From contig CM022666.1 in assembly GCA_012295275.1 (NCBI GenBank), positions 2,872,616 through 2,936,615 on the forward strand: a stretch of DNA of 64,000 nucleotides, written 5' to 3'. This stretch comes from Chrysomallon squamiferum (taxonomy: Eukaryota; Mollusca; Gastropoda; Neomphalida; Peltospiridae). Position numbers and translations under genes: made by a program. This document shows, one piece after another, positions 1 through 15,110 of the stretch; within the stretch, counting starts at the first letter, position 1, and every line of letters starts with the position of its first letter. The notes under the pieces are model-generated. The model worked only from the letters and a program-made list of their open reading frames with translations, had not been told where the DNA came from and ran no database searches.

Positions 1-720
1 ATTTTCTTCTTTTTCATAAAGATATTTAAACAGAAAGAAGCCATGTTTTTTTTACCCATGGGAAAATACCATGTGTTGTAATTTGGATTTTATTTTTTTT
101 TTTCTTTTCTTAATCTGAGATTTCTTCAGAGCTTATGACATGTTCAGTAAATACCATTTTTTTTGCTTATCATAAATATTTAAAGAAGAAGACGACGATA
201 AAAATGAAGAATAAAGGCAGCGAAGACAAAGAAGAAGAAAAAAAACCAAAGAAAATAATTAAACAGAAAAATGAAATAAAACTAAAAATAAAAATAAAAA
301 AAAACAAGACAAACAAAATAAAAAAAAGATTAAAAAAAAAGTAAAATAAAAAAACAGAACATAAAAAAAATATATTATTCGGCAAACAAAACCTTCAGCT
401 TAAACCAACAAAATCGTCATATGTTTGTACCACATCATCATCGTCATCATCACGGCATCATCAGCATCAGCATCATCGTCATGACAAAATAATCAAATTT
501 ATTCTGATAGCAGAAACATAATCTACGTGCATTAGACGCTGCTGCTGAAGCGCTAATCACAGTCTCCGGTTACTGCGAGCAAATCTCAACACAGCATCGT
601 CTTGTGGGAGCGATGATGACGTTGGAAAGACATTACAGAGGCCATCTTTTTCAGGCTGGAACACAACAAACATCTGGTAAAACAGCGGAAAGCCAGGGAA
701 TTGGTTTTCATGCCACACCC
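1..720. other. AT-rich DNA, no gene seen
   Basis: The stretch holds a purine-rich A/AAG block at about 183-376, which gives low-complexity Lys-rich frames, and a degenerate CAT/ATC trinucleotide run at about 432-483. The part from 540 to 720 is ordinary mixed sequence with no splice pattern or domain that I recognise. Confidence 0.6.
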
Positions 721-730
721 AGTGGGGCTG

Positions 731-778
731 TGTTTTTTTTTTTTTTTTTCTTGTTTTTTTTTTTTTTTTTTTTTTTTA
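731..778. repeat. Poly-T tract
   Basis: Two T runs separated by one interruption. Frames crossing it are poly-Phe or poly-Lys artefacts. It could be the reversed A tail of an old retroelement, but no body is recognisable beside it. Confidence 0.8.
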
Positions 779-957
779 TAATCTGAAGCCTTTTTGCCTT
801 GTTCATTTTTTCTTTTCCACAAGGAATTAAAGAAAGCCATTATTTTGTTGTTGTTTTTTCAGTAGATTTGTACGATTTGTAGAGTTATCAGAGGTAAAAA
901 TTAAATGATTAATTATTATTAAAAAATACAATGTTGTTGCTGTATTCTGTATATATA

Positions 958-1290
958 TGTACACACACACACACACACAAATTAGACTGTATATTTTGTT
1001 AAAATATTCTGTATAACTGTTAACTATTATATAATGGAGATAAATACACTATTATATAAAATATACAAACCTGTAAACATACACACACATTATATATACT
1101 GACATGCACATCATGTATACAATTGTAAATATTCACATATGCATTCAAACACATAGATACACACACATACACACACACAGGCATTTAGATTTGATTACAT
1201 ACATGTTAAACACAGACATGCAAATGTCTCTCTCTCTCTCTCTACCTATGTATATCTCTCTCTCTCATACACACATACAAACATAAAAAA
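958..1290. repeat. Microsatellite cluster (AC, CA-rich, TC)
   Basis: An (AC)n run lies at about 960-979, scattered ACAC/CATA blocks follow to 1180, and TC runs sit near 1227-1266. The small open frame here translates only to His/Thr/Ser repeats and is not a gene. Confidence 0.8.
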
Positions 1291-1648
1291 ATTCAACACC
1301 TATTATACACAATGTTAACTATATAACTACCACATAACAGCTCCAAACAACAAATGATGAACACAGCACCATGAAGCAGTGTGTCTGTCTATCTGTGTGT
1401 GTGTCTGATATTAATGAACCATCAACACAACACATTTTCTGACTGCATACATAAACTGTTCATTAGCTCGGGCTTGTACAAATAATTACACAGAGTTGCT
1501 AAAATGACAGTAATAATGAAATCAAACAGAAAAGATGCACATGGGTTCGTGATGGAATGAATATAAAGGACAGAAACATTGGGAATAAAAGGGGTGGCAC
1601 AATATACAGAGAGAACACATGTAAATTAATAGAAGGAATGAAAGGGTG

Positions 1649-1650
<2 letters not shown>

Positions 1651-1683
<33 letters not shown>

Positions 1684-1690
1684 TATATAC
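1651..1690. repeat. Compound (CATA)n(CA)n microsatellite
   Basis: About five CATA units run directly into an (AC)n run. The surrounding 1300-2280 DNA is AT-rich and shows no gene. Confidence 0.85.
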
Positions 1691-2290
1691 AAATAAAGGT
1701 TAATAAAAGATGACAGAATAGAATACAAAGGGAAGAAATGTAAGTGTCAGAAGAAATTATACATATTAAATTGTAAAATAAGGATTTAAATAGATAAATA
1801 AAATAACATAAGCTGTAAATGTATAGGAAAATTTAGGAATAAATTTTTTTTTAAATAATAATATAATAAAAGAAAAAAGAAAAAATAAGAAAATTTAAAT
1901 GTCTAAGCACATAATAAAAAAAAGATAACAATAAAACTAAGAAAAAAAAAAAAAGAAATAGAAAAAACAACAACATGAGAATTTTGTTTTTTTGCACTAT
2001 TGAGAAAACTCTATTCTGTCATTAATTGCCAAATAAATTTTTGATCTGTTTTCTACTCGAGGTGATGTCTCCGGTTTTTACACAATCACCGAGGCATTAA
2101 ACATTTATACCTTTTGTCTTTATTGTGACGCAAGCTGGGATGGGACCAGCCAAACACTGACACAGACCGCAAGAGTTTCATTTACAATTCATTCTCACAC
2201 ACATGCAATACCCACACAGGTACATTAAAGTTTTACTGGTAGCTTACAGCAGAAAGACTGAGGAGTTGAATAAAATGACAATGAATAGAA

Positions 2291-2425
2291 TATATATATA
2301 TATATATACAGTTTTCTCTCTCTCTCTCTCTCTTTCTCTCTATCTCTATTTTTTTTTCTTTCTTTTTTCTATCTCACTGTTTTTTTTATTTTCTTGCCCT
2401 CTGTGTTTCCCTGTTCCTTTTATTT

Positions 2426-2516
<91 letters not shown>
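2291..2516. repeat. (TA)n, interrupted TC, then long pure (TC)n
   Basis: (TA)n occupies about 2290-2308, interrupted TC/T sequence follows, and a pure (TC)n run of about 88 bp lies at 2428-2516. Frames here are poly-Ser/Leu. Confidence 0.95.
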
Positions 2517-2519
<3 letters not shown>

Positions 2520-3350
2520 AATTATTAAATCTAATAATAATAAATAAATAAATTTAACCAGCAACAAAATTCAGTTTCAATACAGCAAGATAAAGGTAAA
2601 ACAGAGCTACCATTACATAATCAGAACATGGTTTTAATATTAGTAATAATAAAATAATTATGATGATGATGATGATGACGATGCTAATAATAAAAATAAT
2701 AACAACAACAATTTAATAATAGTAACAATAATAACACCAACAATCTTCGGATCAATACAAATCAATTAACACCTAATCTTCAAATTTCAAAAAAAAAAAA
2801 AATTTCAAAAATCTTTTCAACACAACTTTATGGATCTTTAAGTTCCATTAAAACAAAAGTATAATCACAACACAGCCCAGCCCAGCCCAGGACATTACTT
2901 CAATATCCTGTGTGTTTGTTATGCAGCCTCGGTACCTGATATTAATCCTGTTTTAATTTCCACTTATTTAGCTACACCCTAAAACCCAAATACACACTGG
3001 ATGCAAATATGTGTTGACTGGGGAAATGGGATACGTGAGGTATTTTAATTAGGCTTTGAGCTGGTATGGTTCAGTTTGTTCTTTCAACAACAAACACAGT
3101 TAAATATTATACACATGCAGGAGCTAAAATGAATGTCTGGAGACTGTGGAATTATAGTACAACTGAGGCAGGCCATGGGAGTTAAATGTATTGGAAATTT
3201 CTGGGTTTTTGACGTATTGTGGAAATTACGAAGTTAGTTATTAAGTGGTATCGTATGTTGTAAGAATAAGAAAACGTTCCTAATTATTCATTAGTATGTA
3301 AATATATACAAACAAAAACATAAATTTTCACCAATGCACCCACTCATACA
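2517..3350. other. AT-rich DNA, no gene seen
   Basis: Minor features only: a TGA/GAT trinucleotide run at about 2660-2679 and four tandem CCCAG units at about 2873-2890. The part from 2900 to 3300 is non-repetitive but has no convincing open frame. Confidence 0.55.
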
Positions 3351-3351
3351 T

Positions 3352-3436
3352 GCATACACACACACACACACACGTAAATATACTTTATGTCTGTTGGTGT
3401 GTATGACAGATTCAATCACAGTGTAATATACATTTG

Positions 3437-3471
<35 letters not shown>

Positions 3472-3560
3472 ATATCTATCTGTCTATCTATCTATCTTTA
3501 TAGACATACAAACACATGGATTTATTCACACATACATACATACATACACTGTTACACACA
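3352..3560. repeat. (AC)n, (TATC)n and (CATA)n cluster
   Basis: An (AC)n run at about 3355-3373, a TATC/TGTC tetranucleotide run at about 3437-3498, and CATA units near 3530-3548. The predicted Tyr/Leu/Ser peptide is a translation of the tetranucleotide. Confidence 0.9.
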
Positions 3561-3679
3561 TTCATACACACAAACACATACAGAGACCTACTGAAACACA
3601 AACACATCCCACATCTATATTTAACTATTTGAATTGTTTTGATATCAGTTTCTTACATGTAATGATTAAGTTAATAATG

Positions 3680-3810
3680 TATTGGCGGGTAGGTACTGGG
3701 TTCTTATCTAGGAAATGGCTCAGTTCCAGGAATGTAATAAAAGAGAAATAAACCATTTACACACTGACCTAGCACTAAGTTGGGCACACAGCCTAATGCC
3801 CATGACAGGT
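3680..3810 (+). mobile_element. Possible tRNA-like SINE fragment
   Basis: A GGTAGGTACTGGGTTC segment near 3688-3703 resembles the repeated tRNA-like motif at 62.2 kb (GGTAGGCACTTGGTTC). A poly-A tract follows at 3829-3849, as expected for a retroposed tail. The body is too diverged to name a family. Confidence 0.22.
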
Positions 3811-3917
3811 GAAGGAAAAAATATTTAGGAAAAAAAAAAAAAAAAAAAAGAAAGGTAATTAGCTTAAACAATAAAAAAATGTAATGTGGAAATGTATGTT
3901 TTTGTGTGGATGTTTTT

Positions 3918-3921
<4 letters not shown>

Positions 3922-3975
<54 letters not shown>

Positions 3976-4206
3976 ATCAAAAGATGGATAATGTTTGTAG
4001 CTTTGTGAGTATGTATGTATGTATGTATGTATGTAAATGTTAGCCTGTCTTTCTGTCTGTCTGTCTGTATGTATGTATGTATGTATATGAACATGTTTAT
4101 ATTTATATTATACTAATCACCACACACACACACACACACATACATACATACACACATACACACACACATACATACATACATACATACATACATACACACA
4201 CATAAA
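3922..4206. repeat. Microsatellite cluster: (TG)n, GTAT/CTGT, (CA)n(CATA)n
   Basis: A (TG)n run of about 53 bp (3922-3974) is followed by GTAT and CTGT tetranucleotide runs (4008-4086), then (CA)n interleaved with CATA units (4120-4204). The TG/GTAT half and the CA/CATA half are approximate reverse complements, so the cluster could fold on itself. Confidence 0.9.
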
Positions 4207-5429
4207 CACATATAAAAAAAAATTAAATAATTTCTTCCATATCTATTATCAAGTTCCATATTTATAAACTTTCAAAAATACAGCCAATCCTACTTTTCGG
4301 CTGTTAACAGACCTGAAAACAATTCATCATATCATGTTCTGAAGCTGGAATGATTCTTAGGGTCTTGTAAAAATAGAATTAACCATTTTTTTAGGAAAAA
4401 AAAAAAAAAAAACAAAACAAAACAAAACACAACCCACCAACAAGTATCCCACCCTCCATTTTGCCTCTCTAATCTGTTCCAAATGTCTAAGTATGATCTG
4501 AGTTTGAGAAGAAACACAAGAATGAGAGATAGATGATTGGTAAATAATACATATACACAGCTCACTTCTTCCATCTGTTGTAAAGTGATTTTAGAAAAAA
4601 AAAAAAAATAATAATAAAAAAGAAAGATAAGAAGAAAAAGAAGAGAAAAGATAATACAAATATATGTACATTTGTGTATGCAAGTATGTGAAAGTTACTG
4701 AATACATCTGTGTTTTAATATGTGTATGAGTTTTTATGAGTATTTATTTATGTTATGTGATTATGTATATGCATTTTTCTGTATGGGTGTTTGTATATTC
4801 TGAAATGTAAAAATATATTGTGTAATTGTACATGGTTAATTCAAATGTTTTTTATGTATATATTTTCAAACAGGCACCTTTCTGTGTTTATGTGTGTCTC
4901 TCCATGTGTCTGTATGTTTGCGTATGTTGTTTTAATGTGAATATATTTTAATTGCTGTTTGATATCTGAATCTGTCTTTATGTCCTGTGTTTGTCTGTTT
5001 AGAGTATGTATGCACAGATCTGTGTTTCGCCTGACTGAGCAGCTTTCTTTGTTATACTGTAACAGTTAATGCAAAAACACTTATTTTTCTTTCTTTCTTT
5101 CTTTTTTTTATCATTCTCTCTGTTTACCAGGTGAAAATAATAAATCACTTTTTCAAAAAAGAGAAAACAGCATGGTTCAATCATCTTGAGACACACATTC
5201 ATGAGAATTCTGTCTGTTCTTGCCATAATGACAGAAACCGTTTACAATATTTTCTACTTTCACGCTTCACTGAACACAATGAAGAATCCAACAACTTCAC
5301 AGATTTTTTTTTTTTTTGGTGGGGTTGTTTTGTTTTTTTTTTTTTTTTGTTTGGTTGTTTTGTTTTACTTTACAGTTTCTCTGTGTTCTCTCACTAACTT
5401 TACACGTGTCAGAGGAATCCAAAACAACC
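4207..5429. other. AT-rich DNA, no gene seen
   Basis: Contains A and T tracts (4395-4411, 4595-4608, 5305-5316, 5332-5349) and T/TG-rich low-complexity DNA from 4640 to 5000. The open frames near 5000-5545 cross poly-T runs and lead into the 73 bp minisatellite, so I do not treat them as genes. Confidence 0.5.
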
Positions 5430-5940
5430 ATTTACATCATGTTTGGAACAAAGCATGTCAGACGTGTGGTATGAAGCGTTTCTGGTCCTCGGTTCATGTC
5501 ATGCCTGGTTTCGCAGCAGTTCCGAACTTCAGTGAAACTTGGTGAAGTTTGCACGCCAGTTTTAGCAGGAGGCATGTTGAATTTGGTACGAGGCATTTTC
5601 AGTTTCAGTAAAGTCAGGTACCAGGATATCAGTTTTAGCAGTAGGCATGTCGAATTTGGTACGAGGCATTTTCAGTTTCAGTAAAGTCAGGTACCAGGAT
5701 ATCAGTTTTAGCAGTAGGCATGTCCAATTTGGCATGAGGCATTTTCAGTTTCAGTAAAGTCAGGTACCAGGATATCAGTTTTAGCAGTAGGCATGTCAGA
5801 TTTGGCATGAGGCGTTTTAAATTTCATTAGAGTTAGGTAGGGACAAGGATGTCAAATCTGGAGTTAGGCATTTTCAGTTTATAATAGAGTCAAGCACAAG
5901 GATGTCAATTTTTGTACAAGACAAGTCAAATGTGGTACAG
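5430..5940. repeat. Minisatellite, 73 bp unit
   Basis: Four clear units begin with AGTTTTAGCAG at 5558, 5631, 5704 and 5777, spaced exactly 73 bp apart. Each holds GGCATGT, TTTGGTACGAGGCATTTTC and a CAGGTACCAGGATATC block. Copies decay on both sides, to about 5430 on the left and 5940 on the right. The open frame at 5496-5684 is a translation of the array. Confidence 0.9.
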
Positions 5941-5963
5941 ATTTCTTTTTTGATTTCATCAAA

Positions 5964-6335
5964 CAGATCAAGAACAATGTATTGAGAAACAGACTAGAAC
6001 ATAGAACAAATCAAGAACCTACTGGAAAGTTGACTAGAACAGAGAACAAATCAAAACCTACTGGAAAGTTGACTAGAACAGAGAACAAATCAAAAACCTA
6101 CTGGAAAGTTGACTAGAACAGAGAACAAATTAAGAACCTACTGGCAAGTTGACTAGAACATAGAACAAATCAAGAACATACTAGAAAGTTGACTAGAACA
6201 GAGAACAGATCAAGAATGACATATCAAGAAACAGACTATAACACAGAACAGATCAATAACATACTGCAAAAAGACTAGAACACAGAACAAATCAATAACA
6301 TACTGCAAAAAGACTAGAACACAGAACAGGTTAAA
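5964..6335. repeat. Minisatellite, 40 bp unit
   Basis: The landmark GACTAGAAC occurs at 5992, 6032, 6071, 6111, 6151 and 6191, a 39-40 bp period. Each unit also contains AGAACAAATCAA and CTACTGGAAAGTT. More diverged copies with CATACTGCAAAAAGACTAG continue to about 6335. It lies only about 25 bp from the 73 bp array and shares no obvious unit with it. Confidence 0.92.
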
Positions 6336-7682
<1,347 letters not shown>

Positions 7683-8368
7683 CATACATACAGACAAAAT
7701 CACAGATACAGAGAGTAGACTAATAGTGACAACAACAGATAATTAAAAAGTACTTGCATGTCAACAACATAATAACAACTACATACGCTTGCAGACAACA
7801 AACGTCCATTGACAAATTTATACTTTAATTATAGTTTTTCTTTTTACAGTTTTCTTTTTAAACAGATGCAGGGTCTTTGCGTTACAGACTTTGGGTGCGT
7901 GTGCAAAACAAAGCTTGATCTTTATGATGCAAGTTTTCTCTTTTTATACCTTGTCTGTTCTTTTGAAAACCACCTCGATCTTTGACAAATGAAAGCAATA
8001 GATCACTTACCTGCCATGAAATACATATTTAACCTGTTTGTTTTGACCAGTTTTATTACTTTGTTTAAGTAATATCATATTGTGTACAGAACCAAAAATG
8101 AAAAGAATGAAAGTTTTTTTTTGTTAATGATACTGGGGAATTATTATTGAATGATGCATAAGTGATAATAAAAGTGTGTGTATTGTGAGAGAGAAAGAAA
8201 GTCATACAGTGAGGCAGTGATAGAGAGAGGGACATACAAAAAGAAAGATGGAGAGATAACAGAGATATAGATATACATAAAGTTAATTGTACACACTTAA
8301 GAGAAAAGAACATTTTTTTCTATCATTTCAAATATATTTGTACCTCTCCACAATCATTCTCACACTTA
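7683..8368. other. Non-repetitive AT-rich DNA, no gene seen
   Basis: Mixed sequence from about 7780 to 8300 with short open frames only. No domain, splice pattern or RNA gene was recognised. Confidence 0.5.
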
Positions 8369-8428
<60 letters not shown>

Positions 8429-8470
8429 ACTGAGAGAAATAATCTCCCTTTCTCTCTCTCTCTCTCTCTC
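8369..8470. repeat. (AC)n followed by (TC)n
   Basis: An AC run of about 60 bp at 8369-8430, then a short spacer and a TC run at 8451-8470. Confidence 0.93.
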
Positions 8471-8759
8471 ACTTACCATCTCATCAAAAATGCTCCAATA
8501 TCACACAAACATTAATAACAAAATAAAAAAAAAAATAAAAAATAAAAATAAAAAATCTTTTCCCAAAACAGAAACAACAGGTTACTTGCTCAAGCTACAT
8601 TCATCACACATATTTTAGCATGCAGAAGCTTTGTATATCTGGTAAGTGTAAATATTTATGTGTCTCACAACACCCTGGAGATTGTCCAGTTATCACAAAG
8701 AATTCGTACACAGTGACTGGACGACTCTTATTTCTGTCTGTGGCATCTGTGAAAAATTT

Positions 8760-9330
8760 AAGGAGAGGCAGAACAAACGAATAGACAGATGGACTGATGA
8801 AATGGGATGGAAGGAAGGATGGACACACTGATGGAGTTGATAGATGGTATGGATGAAAGAATGTGCTATTTGTAGAAGCTTTAAAAGTGAAGGTAGATGA
8901 AATAAAATGGAAGGATGGATGGCATGATGGATGGACGGAAGGCTGGATGAAAGAACTTTCCAAGTGCAGAAACAAAAGGAAATGTTGATGAAATAGATGG
9001 AAGGAAGGATCATTGATTGGATGACGACTGTTCTAAGTGCAGAAAGTTTAACGGGAAAGAGAGATGAAATGAATGGATAGATGAATAAATAAATATGTGG
9101 ATAGATAGATGGAAAGATGAGTGAATGTATGTTATAAGTGTTGAATATTTAAAAAAAAAAAAAAAAAAAAAAACTGCTGCATTACTGAAAGAGTACACAT
9201 ATGACTAAATAAAATTTTAAAATGTCCCATATGGAGAAAATTCTAAAACAAAAAGGTAGAAGACAGAAATAATGATTGATTAGATGAAATAAAAAGTGAA
9301 TAAAGGAAACTATAAGTTTAAAAAGAAAGG
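8760..9330. repeat. Degenerate GGATGG-rich minisatellite, 76-100 bp unit
   Basis: Units start with GATGAAAT at about 8796, 8896, 8987 and 9063, with a possible fifth at 9272. Each carries GGAAGGAAGGATGG-type purine blocks followed by an AAGTGCAGAAA-like segment. Spacing falls from 100 to 91 to 76 bp. Open frames on the minus strand (8604-9198) read His/Pro/Ser/Phe from the same repeat. Confidence 0.75.
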
Positions 9331-9659
9331 AAGGAAATACAATGAATTAAAAACAACAACACAAGACTTAATATAGTTTCAAATAAACAAGACTAGCAGA
9401 TAATAATAAAAAAAGATTTAACTATATAAAAATAAAAATATTAATAATATAAGTAAATAAGTAACTAAAAATAAGAAATGAATAAATAAAATCACCCTCA
9501 AATGGTATCTTTGTTCAGTTACTACTAGGATTTCACAACATTTCAGAAACTTCGACGATCTTTTATAAAACCTGTTTCTTTTTTAAAAAGCCTAAACTTA
9601 AGATGAATGCAGAAGAGAAAAAAAAAAAAAAAAAAAAAAAAAATGATATAGCTTCCGAA
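9331..9659. other. A-rich DNA, no gene seen
   Basis: AAAT/AATA-rich, low complexity, with a long A tract at about 9619-9642. Confidence 0.55.
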
Positions 9660-9740
9660 ATTAGACATACACAAAGACAGATTATAAGTTTTATATTACA
9701 CAAAGCTTCAAAAAAAAAAAAGATATTCTGTTGTAAAAAG
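9660..9740 (+). repeat. Dispersed repeat, copy A
   Basis: About 80 bp starting ATTAGACATACACAAAGACA, nearly identical (around 85-90% by eye) to 16415-16493 in the same orientation. Both are flanked by A-rich sequence, which suggests interspersed retroelement remnants. No family is recognised. Confidence 0.75.
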
Positions 9741-10038
9741 GTGGTAAACATGGATTAAATTTTTTATAAGCAGTGTTGTCATATGAAGCAGAAATAAAAA
9801 AAATAAAAAAAATGTTACGTTTTTATGTATGTTTTATTGTGTATATGTTTATCTTAATATGTAGGTATATATAAATATAAGTGTGTGTGTGTGTGTGTGT
9901 AACTATATATGAATATATGTATGAACAAACATATCTGTGTATGAGCATGTATGTAAATATATTATGTATGTATGCACGCATGCATGATTTATTGACAGAT
10001 ATGTATATGTTGACAGATGGATTTGAATGATGTTTTTT

Positions 10039-10060
10039 GTGTGTGTGTGTGTGTGTGTGT

Positions 10061-10094
<34 letters not shown>
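10039..10094. repeat. Compound (TG)n(AG)n microsatellite
   Basis: A TG run with one TT interruption passes into (AG)n. On the minus strand this reads (CT)n(CA)n, the same order as the compound repeats at 7.6, 14.6 and 16.9 kb. Confidence 0.92.
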
Positions 10095-10109
10095 CATGTG
10101 CTGATAATA

Positions 10110-10450
10110 AAATGAATAACCACCTTTACAAAATAAAAAATTCTAAACATGACCCAGTTTTTATTGCGTCTTGCAGGATACTAAAAAATGGTTATAAAAA
10201 TAAATAACTGCCTTTATAAAGCAGTAATAAGAAGGCAAATCATGGTCTTTAGAAAAAAAAAAAATTATAATAACATGAACGACTGCCTTTTTAAAAAATA
10301 AGCCTTTTCAGGACCCACTTTTCATTGTTGGGAGGTTGGACATTAAAAAAAATAATAAAAAAAAAAAAAAAAAAAATAATAATAATATTAATAACTGCTT
10401 TTTTAAACAATGATAACAATAAAAGAAATAACTGCTTTATGAAGATAATA
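10110..10450. repeat. Degenerate array of an AATAACTGCCTTT-like unit
   Basis: The core AATAACTGCCTTT(A/T)TAAA, with changes, occurs near 10114, 10202, 10276, 10388 and 10425. The last three gaps (74, 112, 37 bp) are close to multiples of 37 bp. This suggests an old 37 bp tandem repeat with decayed units and A/AAT insertions. Confidence 0.5.
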
Positions 10451-10479
10451 TGTATAACCATAATAGTAATATAAATAAT

Positions 10480-10748
10480 AATCATTACAATAATAATAAT
10501 AATAATAATTATAGTAGTAGAATAATAATAATAATAAAATCTTGCCTTACTTTAGATTAATTTAAAAAAAAAAAAAAAAAAAAAGTGGGTGATAGGGCTG
10601 GTGGGGAGAGACGTTGTAAAGAATGGAGCTGCATTAATTTCCAACCTGCCACATTTTTCTTTATACACAGTGAGTTGCTATAACCAACGACATTATATTT
10701 ATTAACGTCACCATGTCAGTGAACTCTTTAGTCACAGAAGGCAAACTA

Positions 10749-10785
<37 letters not shown>

Positions 10786-11615
10786 AGGAAAATTCTTATT
10801 TCTGGACAATGTCAACATTAGTTTCAGTTTAGTGGAAAAAAAAAAAAAAAAAAAAAAAAACACAAAGTTAAATTTGTATTTCTAAAAATATTATCAAAAA
10901 GAAATGAATGCAGATAAGATTTCGACAGATGATTTATTATTATTATAATTATTTTTATTTTTATTTATTTATTTTTTCATAAAGGAAAAAGAAGAATGAA
11001 ACAACAGGTACTGAATTTCATCAACAGGATATAGTCACTCCAAATGATGCAGCTGTCGACACAAAAGGTCATATGCAAATAGGGGGTCCTATAGATTACA
11101 GTGAAGTACAACAAAGATGAAAAACAACCTGCTGTTTTAACATTATTTAATATCCTCGCACTCAAACAACAGACTGTTATTTTATTTTTGTTTCGTTTTA
11201 TTTATTATTAATCTAGTTGTGTATTTAGGATTTGTCTGATTTCTTTTTCATGTGTTTTAATTTCTTTTTTTTTTTTAATCAGATAAATATAAACAATAAT
11301 GGTCTCTTTGTTTGTTTGTTTGTTTGTTTATATCTAATAACTAAAAGGTTATCCAATCATATAAGCCATATTTAAATTGCATGTAACGTGGTAACTGTAG
11401 TTGTTATTTTAATGTTACAAGGAATTCAGTAAATATATTAAAACAGAAAAGAAGTCCAGAAATTCTTTTGGTAATGAGTAAAATAAACACATAACAACAA
11501 TATTAATGATGTTGATAAAATGTATGATGATGTTAGCAATAATTATTAAGTCAGTAATAATAATGATAAAGAAATAGAGGCAACTAATAAATGTTAAGGA
11601 TAATAATGATATAAT

Positions 11616-11647
<32 letters not shown>

Positions 11648-12732
11648 ATTAATAATAATAGTAGTAACATTAAATAATAGTAATAATAGTAAAAATAGTA
11701 GTAATAGTAAAAATAGTAGTAATAATAATCATAATAATAAATGATGGATAACAATTATGAAAATGATGAAGACTGATGATGGCAATGATTGTAAAATTAA
11801 ATAAGGAAATAAAACAAAGGGTGATTAATGATAAGGAAGAAGATACTCACATGACAATGGTGACACAACTACTATCATTACACAAACACCCACACACCTG
11901 GTATCAAATTCACACCAGCATTTTCAAGAACAGCAAAACATTTAACTGAGCTCACAATCTTTTATTTTTTTTATTTTTTTTTTTTAACAATAAAATTTTT
12001 AAAAATTTATGGTATAAAACTGAAACATTTCACACTTAAAAAAAAATGGACTTCGTGAATAAAATCTGAAAAGGGCGTAACATTTCTTGTCAAAAAAAAA
12101 ATAATATTGAAAGCTGGGAAATTTCCAGTGGGGATTTCCCCAAATGATGTAATTCTAATATTCTAAGGAATCCATCGCCAAATATGGAAGTAAGGAGGAA
12201 AAGACAGTGGTTGTGTAATTATCACATGTGGAAACAAGGAAATAAAACAATGAATGATGAAGAAAAGTTACTGAATGAGATCACGTTTTTTAACTGTTAC
12301 TAATAGAGTCAGAAATAAACATGACCAGGAAAAAACCCAGTAATAAATAATAATAATAATAATAATGTTACTGGTAATAATAAAAATAACAATAACAAGA
12401 ATAATAATTAATTAAATTTAGGAAGTCATGTATTTACACTTTGAACATTAAAAATAATAATAATGATGATAATAACTAACTATAATAATAATTAATTAAT
12501 TTTAAGATATATTTACATTTTGCGAACATTAAATTTATTTTTAATAATAACAGTAACAACAACAACAACAACATCATCATCAACTGGAACAACAACAAGA
12601 ATTATAACAGTAACTAAAAATAGCCAAACAGTCAATGAAGACTAAACAACAAAACAATCCGTTACATTTTGAACATCATTATGTATTATCTTTTCATTTA
12701 CAAACATTACTAAAATAATAATAATAATAATA

Positions 12733-12775
<43 letters not shown>

Positions 12776-12830
12776 TAAATAAAAATTAATTAATAATAAC
12801 AAAATAACCGGACAGATAAGAGACACCCAT
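10480..12830. repeat. AAT/ATA-rich low-complexity region with A tracts
   Basis: Holds (AAT)n runs near 10491-10535, 11618-11650, 12345-12366 and 12717-12772, and A tracts near 10563-10583, 10750-10782 and 10837-10860. The parts at 10980-11170 and 12060-12330 are less repetitive but show no gene. Confidence 0.75.
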
Positions 12831-14706
<1,876 letters not shown>

Positions 14707-14712
14707 CCAAAG

Positions 14713-15110
14713 AACTTCAATGGCTGGACAAGCCACAATCACTACAAGCTCTACAAGCCAGTCGAGTCAAAACAGTGTAGCAGGACACACTTTCACAACC
14801 GAGGACATTTTAACCTCTGCAGATCAATACTCAAACACGAGATTCCACGGTGGCCACTCTGGTGGCTTGGCTACGTACACCACCACATCCACCACGCAAT
14901 TACCCAGATAGGATCAGCCAAGACATTACAGCTCTTACTGTACAGCTCAGTGCTTCTGAGTCAGCCTAAAGCATTCTAACCACATCTTGATGGTCTTGCA
15001 TTAGAGTGGACACCTACGGAGACAAGAGAGATCTGGTGTACGGAAGGTGAGGGGGCTGGATCTGGATCTGGATCTGGTGGCTTGATGGCTGTTTCCAGTT
15101 TTTGTGATTA
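14713..15110 (+). other. Non-repetitive GC-richer island with possible 42-nt microexon
   Basis: This is one of the few mixed-composition blocks. A plus-strand open frame (14720-14911) gives a Ser/Thr/Gln-rich 63-residue peptide with no motif I recognise. Further on, TTGCATTAG (acceptor-like, ending 15004) and CGGAAG followed by GTGAGG (donor-like, GT at 15047) enclose 42 nt at 15005-15046, open in all three plus frames. A GGATCT hexamer repeats about four times at 15057-15080. The polypyrimidine tract before the acceptor is weak. This may be chance or part of an unrecognised repeat. Confidence 0.25.

Noticed and set aside
5430-6335. CRISPR-like array of regular repeats
   Set aside because: Units are contiguous 73 and 40 bp tandem repeats with no unique spacers, and the DNA is eukaryotic in character.
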